From: SCUN01 sp964343975
Lineage (GTDB): Bacteria; Acidobacteriota; Vicinamibacteria; Vicinamibacterales; SCN-69-37
Reading direction: 5' to 3'
Assembly: GCA_964343975.1 (NCBI GenBank)
Contig: CAYFLU010000044.1
Coordinates: forward strand, 1-21,012
DNA: 21,012 nt
Part shown: piece by piece, positions 1-6,272 of the stretch
How the letters are laid out: each line of letters begins with the position of its first letter
How positions within the stretch are numbered: position 1 is the stretch's first letter
Made by a program: the position numbers and the translations under genes
The notes under the pieces: model-generated
Told to the model about the DNA's origin: nothing
Database searches by the model: none
What the model saw: the letters and a program-made list of their open reading frames with translations, nothing else

Positions 1-698
1 CGCTCGACGGCGAAATCGCGCCGGCCGCACTCTACCAATCGCTCGAAGAGACCTGGGCCGCGCGGCGTGCACGCGTCGGCACAGTGGCGCAGTCGGCCGC
101 CGCGGACATGCCGGCCGATGTCGCGGCCATCGTCAGCCGGTCCGCGTCGCTCGATGCGACGATCGTGGACCTGGCGCAGGAGCGCGCGCTGTCGAATGTC
201 GATCTGCAGGTGCTGTATCTGCCCGGCCTCGACATCGCGCAGCACGCGTTGCTGACGGGAACGACCGCCACCGCGCCATCCGCCGTTGCGGCGCGCGTGC
301 AGGCGATCGAACGCTACTACGTGTTTCTCGATGGCCTGCTCGACGCACTTCCGCGCACGGATCGGACGGTGATGCTCGTCCTGCAGCCGGGCCGCGTGAC
401 CACACCGGGATCCGGCCTGCTCGCACTCGCGGGCGTGCCGGCGCGGCGCGGCGCCACGGTGTCGACGACGGCCGAATCGGTGGCGGCAACGGCGCTGTAT
501 TTGTTGGGCGTGCCCGTCGCCAAAGATCTGGCGCAACCGGTGGCAGAGCCGCTGCTTGCGCCCGCGTTCACCGCCGCGCACCCCACGCGATTCATCGACA
601 CGTACGGCGCGCGGCACCTCGCGCCGCGGCGCACAAGTGGGCAACCACTCGATCAGGAAATGATCGAGCGGATGCGCAGCTTGGGGTATGTGAAGTAG
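1..698 (+). CDS. alkaline-phosphatase-superfamily (sulfatase/phosphodiesterase-like) protein, C-terminal part
   Basis: The reading frame is open from base 3 to the TAG at 696-698 with no stop, so this is the last 231 residues of a gene that begins before the window. The GTG at 84 is an internal codon, not a start. Family features are the segment YLPGLDIAQHAL, typical of type I phosphodiesterase/nucleotide pyrophosphatase-like members, the stretch ALYLLGVPVAKDLAQPV, and the ending MIERMRSLGYVK, a tail common in sulfatase-like proteins of Acidobacteriota. The metal-binding N-terminal half is not in the window, so substrate and catalytic competence cannot be judged. The gene stops 4 bp before the end of convergent bioY, with no terminator between them. 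Confidence 0.65.
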   Translation, partial: LDGEIAPAALYQSLEETWAARRARVGTVAQSAAADMPADVAAIVSRSASLDATIVDLAQERALSNVDLQVLYLPGLDIAQHALLTGTTATAPSAVAARVQAIERYYVFLDGLLDALPRTDRTVMLVLQPGRVTTPGSGLLALAGVPARRGATVSTTAESVAATALYLLGVPVAKDLAQPVAEPLLAPAFTAAHPTRFIDTYGARHLAPRRTSGQPLDQEMIERMRSLGYVK

Positions 699-702
699 GT
701 CG

Positions 703-1308
703 TTACTCGGCGCGTCCGCCGAGGAGGCGCCACGCCTGCGGGAGGATGGCCGCCACGATCACGATCTTCGCGACATCGAAAGGCGCAAACGGCAGCACGC
801 TGGTCGCGAGGGTCGCGCCGAACGAGTGCGTCACCGTGGCCATGTGCCACAGCGCCCCGCCGGTGTAGATGACCGCCAGGCCCGCCACCATCGCGAGCGC
901 CGACGAGAGATAGCGGCGATCCCAGCCACGCTCAGCCAACCAGCCGGTCACGAAGGCCGCAAGCGGATAGACCATGAGGAAGCCGCCGGTCGGCCCGAGC
1001 AGGCGCGCCGCGCCCGGAGGCAGAATCGCGGACGGCGCGAAGACCTGTGCGCCCAGCATGCCCGCCGCCAGATACGCCACCTGCGCCGCCAAACCGAGGC
1101 GCGAACCGAGCAGCGCACCGGTGAGGAGCACGGCCATCGGCGTGAGCGCGAAGGGCACGGCGGTGAACGGCACCGGCATCGTGAACTGCGCGGCGGCCGC
1201 GGTCAGCGCGACGCCGAACGCCACCGACGCCATCCGCAACGCGGGCGCGTAGGACGAAGCCGTGGTGAAGCGGGTGACGAGGGTACCGGAGATGACGCGG
1301 CTGGACAT
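703..1308 (-). CDS. bioY: BioY, biotin-uptake substrate-binding membrane protein
   Basis: A 201-residue hydrophobic protein matching the S component of ECF-type biotin transporters. It would bind biotin in the inner membrane and act alone or with a shared EcfA/EcfT module; none is encoded in the window. Visible signatures are the first helix with AAAAQFTMPVPFTAVPFALT (residues 36-55), the GALLGSRLGLAAQVAYLAAG helix, and the conserved GAARLLGPTGGFLMVYPLAAF segment, which matches the family motif around the biotin pocket. About six membrane segments fit the usual BioY length. ATG 1308 is preferred because a good promoter ends 8 nt before it; Met26 is an alternative but would remove N-terminal residues. 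There is no Shine-Dalgarno. It is divergent from thiD. Confidence 0.9.
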   Translation of the reverse strand: MSSRVISGTLVTRFTTASSYAPALRMASVAFGVALTAAAAQFTMPVPFTAVPFALTPMAVLLTGALLGSRLGLAAQVAYLAAGMLGAQVFAPSAILPPGAARLLGPTGGFLMVYPLAAFVTGWLAERGWDRRYLSSALAMVAGLAVIYTGGALWHMATVTHSFGATLATSVLPFAPFDVAKIVIVAAILPQAWRLLGGRAE

Positions 1309-1327
1309 TTGCTGGCATTCTAGCTAA
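1292..1327 (+). promoter_or_regulatory. candidate thiD promoter overlapping the bioY -10
   Basis: ATGACG (1292-1297) and CATTCT (1316-1321) are 18 bp apart, with TGG just before the -10 as in extended -10 promoters. The -10 lies 6 nt before the thiD ATG and overlaps the opposed bioY -10. Only 3 of 6 bases match the -10 consensus, so this is weak. Since thiD starts 19 bp from bioY, its promoter must overlap bioY in any case. Confidence 0.3.
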
Positions 1328-1346
1328 ATGCAAACCGCTCTGACAA
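1309..1346 (-). promoter_or_regulatory. bioY promoter, apparently leaderless
   Basis: On the minus strand, TTGTCA (1346-1341, 5/6 to the -35 consensus) is followed after 18 bp by TAGAAT (1322-1317, 5/6 to the -10 consensus). Only 8 nt then separate it from the bioY ATG, which puts the expected transcription start at or within 1-3 nt of the start codon. The -35 box lies inside thiD codons 5-7. No Shine-Dalgarno sequence could fit. The match to consensus is seen directly; the leaderless reading is inference. Confidence 0.6.
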
Positions 1347-2104
1347 TTGCCGGGAGCGACTCGGGGGGCGGCGCGGGCATCCAGGCCGACCTGCGGACCT
1401 TTCACGCGCACGGCGTCTTTGGCACCTCGGCCATCACCGCGATCACCGCGCAGAACACGACCGGCGTGCGCGCCGTGGAGACGCTGCCCGTCGCCATCAT
1501 CCGGGCACAGATCGATGCGGTCGCCGATGACTTCTCGCTCGCGGCGACGAAGATCGGCATGCTCGCTACCAGCGAGATCATCAGGGCCGTCGCCGACGCC
1601 ATCCGGGCGCGCGCGCTCGGACCGGTGGTGCTCGATCCTGTGATGGTGGCCAAGGGCGGCGACGCGCTGCTCCAGCCGGAGGCCGTCGCCGCATTGCGCG
1701 ACGAGCTCCTGCCGCTGGCCACCGTGATCACGCCGAATGTGCCGGAGGCGGAAGTCCTGACCGGGCAGCGGATCGCATCGTTGGCCGACATGCACGCGGC
1801 GGCCCGGGCACTGCTCGCGCGTGGCGTGCGTGCGGTCGTGATCAAGGGCGGCCATCTCGAGCGAGAGCCGCTGGCGATTGACGTCATCGCTGATGCGAAC
1901 GGGATCGAGGAACTCTCGGCGGTCCGCATCAACACGCCCCATACCCATGGCACGGGCTGCACATTTGCCGCCGCCACCGCCGCGCGCCTCGCCCTCGGTG
2001 ATGACCTCCGGACCGCGATCCGCGGCGCCAAAGCCTACGTGCGGCGCGCCATCGAACGCGCGCCGGGCCTCGGTCACGGGCACGGCCCACTCGGCATCGG
2101 CTGA
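1328..2104 (+). CDS. thiD: ThiD, hydroxymethylpyrimidine (phosphate) kinase
   Basis: A 258-residue ribokinase-fold enzyme that phosphorylates HMP and HMP-P in the pyrimidine branch of thiamine synthesis in the cytosol. The N-terminus reads ALTIAGSDSGGGAGIQADL (residues 4-22), the family hallmark. Further marks are TKIGML near 75, LDPVMVAKGGDALL near 102-115, TPNVPEAEVLTG near 135-146, VIKGGH near 171, and the anion-hole/catalytic HTHGTGCTFAAA segment with Cys211. The length is normal for ThiD. ATG 1328 matches the usual family N-terminus exactly. There is no other thiamine gene in the window and no room for a TPP riboswitch upstream, because bioY starts 19 bp away in the other direction. Confidence 0.95.
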   Translation: MQTALTIAGSDSGGGAGIQADLRTFHAHGVFGTSAITAITAQNTTGVRAVETLPVAIIRAQIDAVADDFSLAATKIGMLATSEIIRAVADAIRARALGPVVLDPVMVAKGGDALLQPEAVAALRDELLPLATVITPNVPEAEVLTGQRIASLADMHAAARALLARGVRAVVIKGGHLEREPLAIDVIADANGIEELSAVRINTPHTHGTGCTFAAATAARLALGDDLRTAIRGAKAYVRRAIERAPGLGHGHGPLGIG

Positions 2105-2137
2105 CGTGGCTTTACGCGAGGCCGTGTCCGCCTTGTT

Positions 2138-2152
2138 TGCTAGACTGCCCAG
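2138..2152 (+). promoter_or_regulatory. moaE extended -10 promoter, apparently leaderless
   Basis: TGC-TAGACT (2138-2146) is an extended -10 box (TGn plus a 4/6 hexamer), and only 6 nt separate it from the moaE ATG. I see no good -35 at 16-18 bp, which extended -10 promoters can lack. There is no Shine-Dalgarno before the ATG. It lies in the 48-bp gap after thiD, so moaE either starts its own transcript here or reads through from thiD. Confidence 0.45.
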
Positions 2153-2647
2153 ATGCCCTTGTTTGCCATCACGCCGGCCGTGCTCTCGGTCGACGGGCTC
2201 GCGGCGGATGTGAGCCGCGCGGCAGCACACGGCGAGGGGTGCGGCGCGGTCACGGTGTTCGCCGGACTCGTGCGCGCCACGCATCAGGGACGCGCCGTGC
2301 GGTATCTCGAATACGAGGCGTACACGGCACTGGCCCTGAAGACGTTCGAACAGATCGCGGCCGAAGCCGCAGAGACGTGGCCGGGCGTCGTGCTCGGCAT
2401 GCATCATCGGACGGGCCGGCTCGAGATCGGCGAGGCCAGCATCGTGATTGCCGCCGGCAGCGCGCACCGGGCCCCGTCGTTCGAAGTGTGCCGGTACGCC
2501 ATCGAGCGCGTGAAGCAGATCGCGCCGATCTGGAAGCACGAGTACTTCGAGGGCGGCGACACGGCGTGGGTGGAAGGCGCGATCGCCGACCCCGCGGACG
2601 CCGCCGCACGGGCGACGGCCAAGGCACGGGCATGCACGTCCGCGTGA
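2153..2647 (+). CDS. moaE: MoaE, molybdopterin synthase large (catalytic) subunit
   Basis: A 164-residue protein matching MoaE, which with MoaD inserts two sulfurs into cyclic pyranopterin monophosphate to make molybdopterin. Seen are GAVTVFAGLVRATHQGRAV (residues 31-49, the FxGxVR region), YLEYEAYTALALK, the HHRTGRLEIGEASIVIA strand, the AHRAPSF segment (104-110), and ERVKQIAPIWKHE with Lys121 and Lys128. These two lysines correspond by position to the E. coli active-site lysines 119 and 126. The short Ala-rich tail after about residue 145 is variable in the family. Its last 16 nt overlap moaD in another frame. The order moaE then moaD is the reverse of the common moaD-moaE arrangement. Confidence 0.92.
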   Translation: MPLFAITPAVLSVDGLAADVSRAAAHGEGCGAVTVFAGLVRATHQGRAVRYLEYEAYTALALKTFEQIAAEAAETWPGVVLGMHHRTGRLEIGEASIVIAAGSAHRAPSFEVCRYAIERVKQIAPIWKHEYFEGGDTAWVEGAIADPADAAARATAKARACTSA

Positions 2648-2877
2648 AGTTGTTCGCGCAGTTGCGCGATCGGGCCGGCGAAAGCGAGCTCACGTGCGAC
2701 GTGCCGGCGACGGCGACGGTCGCGGATGTGTGGACGGCGCTCGTGACGCGCCACCCGGCGCTGGCGCCGTTCGCGTCGAGCGTGTCGTGCGCGGTCAACG
2801 CGACCTACGCGAAGACGCGCACCCAGGTACAAGACGGCGATGAGGTGGCCTTCCTGCCGCCCGTCTCCGGAGGCTGA
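2632..2877 (+). CDS. moaD: MoaD, molybdopterin synthase sulfur-carrier subunit
   Basis: An 81-residue ubiquitin-fold protein starting at ATG 2632 inside the end of moaE. It reads MHVRVKLFAQLRDRAG at the N-terminus and ends EVAFLPPVSGG, the MoaD hallmark. The terminal Gly-Gly is adenylylated by a MoeB-type enzyme and thiocarboxylated before sulfur transfer within the MoaE complex; no MoeB is in the window. The open frame extends upstream to about 2137, but only the part from 2632 resembles MoaD and has normal length (about 80 residues). The two glycine codons and stop contain GGAGG (2869-2873), which doubles as the Shine-Dalgarno of prfA, 11 nt before its ATG. Confidence 0.92.
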   Translation: MHVRVKLFAQLRDRAGESELTCDVPATATVADVWTALVTRHPALAPFASSVSCAVNATYAKTRTQVQDGDEVAFLPPVSGG

Positions 2878-2884
2878 GACTTCG

Positions 2885-3979
2885 ATGACACCGCAGGTTC
2901 TCGACAAACTGAAATCGGTCGCCGTCCGCTACGACCAGTTGATGGCCCTCGTGAGCGACGCCACCATCCAGGCCGATCCGCCGACGTACCGGAAACACTC
3001 GAAGGCGCTCGCCGAAATCCAGCCGCTCGTCGACAAGTTTGCGGAGTATCAGGCCGCCGAGAAACAGCTCGCCGACGCGAAGGAACTCGCTGCATCCGGT
3101 GACGCCGATCTGGAAGCCATGGCCGCCGACGAAATCGCCTCGCTCGAGCCGAAGCTCGAGACGCTCTTCGGCGAGCTGCAGTATCTGCTCATCCCGAAGG
3201 ATCCGAACGACGAGAAGAGCGTCATGGTGGAAATCCGCGCCGGCACCGGTGGCGACGAAGCCGCGCTCTTCGCCGGCGACCTCTACCGCATGTATCAGCG
3301 CTTCACCGAGCGTCGCGGCTGGAAATGGGAAGTGATCTCGGTCAGTGAAACCGGCACGGGTGGCATGAAGGAAGCGATCGTCTCGGTCGACGGGTCGGGC
3401 GCGTACGGCTGGCTGAAGCATGAAAGCGGAGTACATCGCGTTCAGCGCGTGCCCACGACCGAAGCCGCCGGCCGGATTCACACCTCCACCGCGACAGTGG
3501 CGGTGCTCCCGGAAGCCGAAGAAGTCGACGTCCAGATCGACCCGAAGGACATCCGCATCGACACGTTCTGCTCGAGCGGCCCCGGAGGGCAGAGCGTGAA
3601 TACGACCTACTCGGCCGTGCGCATCACCCACATCCCCACCGGCATCGTCGTGTCGCAGCAGGACGAGAAGTCGCAGATCAAGAACCGCGCGAAGGCGATG
3701 AAGGTGCTGCGCACCCGCCTCTACGAAGCGGAACTGCAGAAGCAGCAGGACGCGATCGCGAAGGAACGCCGCGGTCAGGTGGGCTCGGGGGATCGCTCCG
3801 AGAAGATCCGCACCTACAACTTCAAGGAAAACCGCATCACCGACCACCGGATCAATTTCACGATCCACCAGCTCACGAGCGTGCTCGAAGGCGACATGAC
3901 GGAGCTGATCGAACAGATGCGGTCGCACGAGCAGGCCGAACGCCTGCGCATGGCGACCGATACCTCGGCGGCCCAATGA
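2885..3979 (+). CDS. prfA: PrfA, peptide chain release factor 1
   Basis: A 364-residue class I release factor reading UAA and UAG. The stop-codon discriminator loop is RVPTTEAAGRIHTS, with Pro190-Thr191-Thr192 as the RF1 PxT motif (RF2 would have SPF). The catalytic GGQ is in SSGPGGQSVNTT (Gly234-Gly235-Gln236), whose glutamine is the methylation target of PrmC encoded next. Also seen are EIRAGTGGDEAALFAGDLYR in domain 2 and GSGDRSEKIRTYNF near the C-terminus. ATG 2885 gives MTPQVLDKL and normal RF1 length, with GGAGG 11 nt upstream. The in-frame ATG at 2840 would add 15 residues lying inside moaD and is unlikely. It is followed by an ATGA overlap with prmC. Confidence 0.96.
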   Translation: MTPQVLDKLKSVAVRYDQLMALVSDATIQADPPTYRKHSKALAEIQPLVDKFAEYQAAEKQLADAKELAASGDADLEAMAADEIASLEPKLETLFGELQYLLIPKDPNDEKSVMVEIRAGTGGDEAALFAGDLYRMYQRFTERRGWKWEVISVSETGTGGMKEAIVSVDGSGAYGWLKHESGVHRVQRVPTTEAAGRIHTSTATVAVLPEAEEVDVQIDPKDIRIDTFCSSGPGGQSVNTTYSAVRITHIPTGIVVSQQDEKSQIKNRAKAMKVLRTRLYEAELQKQQDAIAKERRGQVGSGDRSEKIRTYNFKENRITDHRINFTIHQLTSVLEGDMTELIEQMRSHEQAERLRMATDTSAAQ

Positions 3980-4857
3980 CGACCCCGGACCGCCCCGACG
4001 CGCCGACGACCATTGTCGCGATCGTGGCCGAGGCGGTCACCCGTCTGGAAGCGGCCGGACTCCCCCACACCGAGGCGCGGCAGGACGCGAGCGTGCTCGC
4101 GCGCCACCTCCTCGGCTGGACGCTCGAAGATTGGCTCGCCCATCAACGCGACGAGGCGCCGGCCGGATTCGCCGAGGCCTTCGCCGCGGCGATTGCGCGC
4201 CGCGCGGCGCGGGAGCCGGTGGCGTACATCACCGGCGAGCGTGAGTTCTACTGGCGCCCGTTCACCGTCACACCGGCCGTGCTGATCCCGCGCCCGGAAA
4301 CCGAACTCATCATCGACGCGGCCATCGCGCAATCCGTGGCGCATCCGACGCTCCGTATCATCGACATCGGTACAGGATCCGGCTGCATCGCCGTCACCCT
4401 CGCCGCCGAGTTGCCGCATGCCGAAGTCATTGCGACGGACATCTCGGCCGACGCGCTGCTCGTGGCTCAGGCCAATGCGCGACGTCACGCCGTGGCCGAG
4501 CGCGTGTCATTCCGGCGCGGCGCGTACTTCGGCGGTCTCGTGAACGCGGTCGAGCTCATCGTGTCGAATCCGCCATATGTGCCCGAACGCGACCGTCCGA
4601 CCCTCGCGCCGGAAGTGGGGGCGCACGAGCCGTCGATGGCGCTCTTCGGCGGCACGGACGGCCTCGACTGCATTCGTCCGCTCATTTCAATGGCGCCCGA
4701 CTACCTCGTGCACGGCGGCGCGCTCATCATGGAGTTCGGATTCGGCCAGGCCGACCACATCAAGCAGCTGATCGCGTGTCAGCCCGCCCTCCGGCTGCAG
4801 TCGATTCTGTCGGACCTGCAGGGCATTCCGCGCGTCGCCGTCGCCAACCGCGTGTAG
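3976..4857 (+). CDS. prmC: PrmC (HemK), release factor glutamine N5-methyltransferase
   Basis: A 293-residue SAM-dependent methylase that modifies the GGQ glutamine of RF1 and RF2. The N-terminal helical domain contains ARHLLGWTLEDWL and REPVAYITGEREFYWRPF. The methylase domain has RPETELIID, the SAM loop IDIGTGSGCIAVTLA (129-143), ATDIS, and the catalytic substrate-gripping NPPY at 198-201 within VSNPPYVPERD. It starts at the ATG of an ATGA junction with prfA, so translation is likely coupled. prfA-prmC adjacency is widespread in bacteria and supports both calls. Length is normal and no key residue is missing. Confidence 0.95.
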   Translation: MTTPDRPDAPTTIVAIVAEAVTRLEAAGLPHTEARQDASVLARHLLGWTLEDWLAHQRDEAPAGFAEAFAAAIARRAAREPVAYITGEREFYWRPFTVTPAVLIPRPETELIIDAAIAQSVAHPTLRIIDIGTGSGCIAVTLAAELPHAEVIATDISADALLVAQANARRHAVAERVSFRRGAYFGGLVNAVELIVSNPPYVPERDRPTLAPEVGAHEPSMALFGGTDGLDCIRPLISMAPDYLVHGGALIMEFGFGQADHIKQLIACQPALRLQSILSDLQGIPRVAVANRV

Positions 4858-4863
4858 CGCGGA

Positions 4864-4876
4864 TATCATGCGAGGC
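4864..4876 (+). promoter_or_regulatory. candidate promoter of the HIT gene, leaderless spacing
   Basis: TATCAT (4864-4869, 5/6 to the -10 consensus) lies 7 nt before ATG 4877. No convincing -35 is visible. Transcription from it would start near 4876 and exclude the earlier in-frame ATG at 4868, which supports the 4877 start. GAGG at 4872-4875 is too close to the ATG to be a normal Shine-Dalgarno. Confidence 0.35.
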
Positions 4877-5218
4877 ATGTCCTGCCTCTTCTGCAAAATC
4901 ATCGCGGGCGACATCCCGTCAACGAAAGTCCACGAGGACGACCAGGTCGTCGCCTTCAAGGACATCACCCCGCAGGCCCCACTCCACGTGCTCGTGGTGC
5001 CGCGCAAGCACATCGCGACATTGAATGATCTGACGCCGGCAGACGACGCCCTTGTTGGGACGATGGCGCGGACCGCTGCAGCCATCGCCAAGGCGCACGG
5101 CTACGACGCGTCAGGATTTCGAACGGTGATGAATTGCAACAAGGACGCCGGGCAGACGGTGTTCCACATTCATCTGCACCTGCTCGCGGGCCGGGGGCTC
5201 GCGTGGCCTCCGGGCTGA
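4877..5218 (+). CDS. HIT-family (histidine triad) nucleotide hydrolase/transferase
   Basis: A 113-residue HINT-type protein. It begins MSCLFCKIIAGDIPSTKV, the standard start of bacterial Hint proteins with the Cys3/Cys6 pair. It carries HVLVVPRKHI near 37-46 and ends with the triad HIHLHLL (His97, His99, His101) followed by AGRGLAWPPG. Family members hydrolyse purine nucleoside phosphoramidates such as AMP-lysine. In-frame ATG 4868 would add only MRG and is less like the family start. It follows prmC by 19 bp but may have its own promoter. It converges on yhbY, with 9 bp between stop codons. Confidence 0.93.
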   Translation: MSCLFCKIIAGDIPSTKVHEDDQVVAFKDITPQAPLHVLVVPRKHIATLNDLTPADDALVGTMARTAAAIAKAHGYDASGFRTVMNCNKDAGQTVFHIHLHLLAGRGLAWPPG

Positions 5219-5225
5219 CGCCCGG
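5210..5225. terminator. stem-loop at the HIT/yhbY convergent junction
   Basis: CCGGGC (5210-5215), loop TGAC, GCCCGG (5220-5225): a perfect 6-bp stem whose loop contains the HIT stop codon and which fills the gap between the two converging genes. Neither strand has a T-run after it, so it is not a canonical intrinsic terminator. It may block 3' exonucleases or help separate the two transcripts. Confidence 0.3.
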
Positions 5226-5227
5226 CG

Positions 5228-5530
5228 CTAGTCTTCGTCGTCGGCATCCGGCTCGTCGGGGCGCGGACGCCAGAGCACGAGCACTTTCCCGACGCGCTGC
5301 ACGACCGCGGCATCCGTGCGGCCCGCGAGGGCCTCGCCGACCTCGTGCCGTTCGTCGCGATCATCGCCCACGACCTTCACTTTGATCAGCTCGTGCGCCG
5401 TGAGCGCGCGATCCACTTCCGCCACCACGCGATCCGTCAGGCCATGCTGGCCGAGTTGCACGACGGGTTCGAGCGCATGCGCGCGCGCCTTCAGCTTCGC
5501 GCGCTCTCGTGGAGTCAGGGACACGGGCAT
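5228..5530 (-). CDS. yhbY: YhbY-family (CRM domain) RNA-binding protein
   Basis: A 100-residue protein consisting of one CRM/YhbY domain. SLTPRERAKLKARAHALEPV (residues 4-23) is followed by the GxxG loop GQHG (27-30), LTDRVVAEVDRALTAHELIK, and VGKVLVLWRP, with an acidic tail rich in Asp and Glu. YhbY in E. coli associates with pre-50S particles, so a role in large-subunit assembly is likely. It lies 24 bp downstream of the HAD gene on the same strand but has a -10-like TACAAT 6 nt before its ATG, so it may be transcribed separately. There is no Shine-Dalgarno. Confidence 0.88.
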   Translation of the reverse strand: MPVSLTPRERAKLKARAHALEPVVQLGQHGLTDRVVAEVDRALTAHELIKVKVVGDDRDERHEVGEALAGRTDAAVVQRVGKVLVLWRPRPDEPDADDED

Positions 5531-5563
5531 GTCGAAATTGTAGTCTGCCGCGCGTCAGAGCAA
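5531..5563 (-). promoter_or_regulatory. candidate yhbY promoter, leaderless spacing
   Basis: On the minus strand, TACAAT (5542-5537, 5/6 to consensus) lies 6 nt before the yhbY ATG. A weak TTGCTC (5563-5558) lies 15 bp upstream of it, overlapping the HAD stop codon. The short -10 to ATG distance leaves no room for a leader or Shine-Dalgarno. Confidence 0.45.
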
Positions 5564-6238
5564 CGCGGGCAAATCCCGGAGCGAACCGATCACGGGCGCC
5601 GTCACGGCGGCCGGCACGCGGCGCGGGTCGCGCGCGAGCAGGATGCCGCGCATCCCGACCTGTTCAGCGCCGGCCACGTCGTGCGTATAGCTGTCGCCCA
5701 CCATCACTGCGGCGGCCGCGGGCACGCACATGGCCTCGAGCGCCGCGCGGAAGATGCTGGCCGCCGGCTTCATGAAGCCATGGTCGAGCGACGACACCGT
5801 GACGGAGATCAGCCCCTCGAGCTCGAAGTGGCTCTGGAACGACGTCAGACTCCGATGCCCGTTCGAGATCAGTCCGATCTCGATCGATCGGTCGCGCAAC
5901 GCCCGCAACGTCTCCGCCACGTCGTCATACAGGAAGAAGTGGTCGTGCGAGGCCCACTCGTCGTAGATCTCACGGGCCGGCGCGGCCGCGCGGGCGGCAT
6001 CGCCCCCCATCAATTCGATGATGCGGGCGGTGTAGTCGATGAACACCTGGGGATCGAAGGCCGTGCCGGCCGCCTCGAGCACCGTGGCCGCCCCGGCCAC
6101 GGCGTGGTCGAAGCGCTCCGCATCGACCGTGAGGCCGTACCGGGCGCAGGTCTCCACATACCCGGTCGCCTGAAACCGCGGTCCGGGGTGGATCAGCGTG
6201 AAATCGACATCAAAGAAGACGGCGGCCGTGCGGGACAC
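5555..6238 (-). CDS. HAD-superfamily hydrolase (subfamily IA type)
   Basis: A 227-residue phosphatase-like enzyme with all four HAD motifs: I, FFDVDFTLIH with the Asp-x-Asp pair near the N-terminus; II, GLISNGH; III, the lysine in FMKPAASIF; IV, VMVGDSYTHDVAGAEQVGM with the GDxxxxD acid pair. A helical cap between motifs I and II fits subfamily IA (phosphoglycolate phosphatase, haloacid dehalogenase, YjjG-like nucleotidase). The substrate cannot be told. I choose GTG 6238 (VSRTAAVFFDVDF) because a perfect TATAAT ends 7 nt before it and HAD proteins usually begin just before motif I. An in-frame ATG at 6331 would run 59 bp into ileS and through the promoter. Confidence 0.88.
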   Translation of the reverse strand: MSRTAAVFFDVDFTLIHPGPRFQATGYVETCARYGLTVDAERFDHAVAGAATVLEAAGTAFDPQVFIDYTARIIELMGGDAARAAAPAREIYDEWASHDHFFLYDDVAETLRALRDRSIEIGLISNGHRSLTSFQSHFELEGLISVTVSSLDHGFMKPAASIFRAALEAMCVPAAAAVMVGDSYTHDVAGAEQVGMRGILLARDPRRVPAAVTAPVIGSLRDLPALL

Positions 6239-6251
6239 CGTGGCAATTATA
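6239..6251 (-). promoter_or_regulatory. HAD-gene promoter, perfect -10, leaderless spacing
   Basis: On the minus strand a perfect TATAAT (6251-6246) is followed by 7 nt and then the GTG at 6238, so transcription should begin at or next to the start codon. No clear -35 is visible at 16-18 bp. It overlaps the opposed ileS -10-like sequence. Confidence 0.5.
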
Positions 6252-6263
6252 AAATGGCAGGAG
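6248..6263 (+). promoter_or_regulatory. ileS -10-like box and Shine-Dalgarno
   Basis: TATAAA (6248-6253) and TAAAAT (6250-6255) are -10 candidates on the plus strand, interleaved with the minus-strand TATAAT. AGGAG at 6259-6263 lies 9 nt before ATG 6273, a good Shine-Dalgarno, and decides the ileS start. If these -10 boxes are used, the mRNA would begin at about 6260-6262 and lose part of that Shine-Dalgarno, so the main ileS promoter may instead be further upstream within the HAD gene. Confidence 0.4.
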
Positions 6264-6272
6264 TACCCCATC

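Noticed and set aside
1309..1327. TPP riboswitch for thiD or biotin operator for bioY
   Set aside because: The whole intergenic region is 19 bp, too short for either, and no BirA-like palindrome is visible there.
932..2539. A 535-codon minus-strand frame across bioY, thiD and moaE
   Set aside because: It crosses three well-supported genes in the wrong frame or strand and has a low-complexity Arg/Gly/His composition.
2840..2884. ATG 2840 as the prfA start
   Set aside because: It would lie inside moaD; ATG 2885 has the GGAGG and normal RF1 length.
6239..6272. T-box leader upstream of ileS
   Set aside because: Only 34 bp lie between the HAD start and ileS, with no stem I, specifier or antiterminator possible in the intergenic DNA.
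6198..6272. ATG 6198 as the ileS start
   Set aside because: The added 25 residues are antisense to HAD motif I; ATG 6273 has AGGAG and the standard IleS N-terminus.
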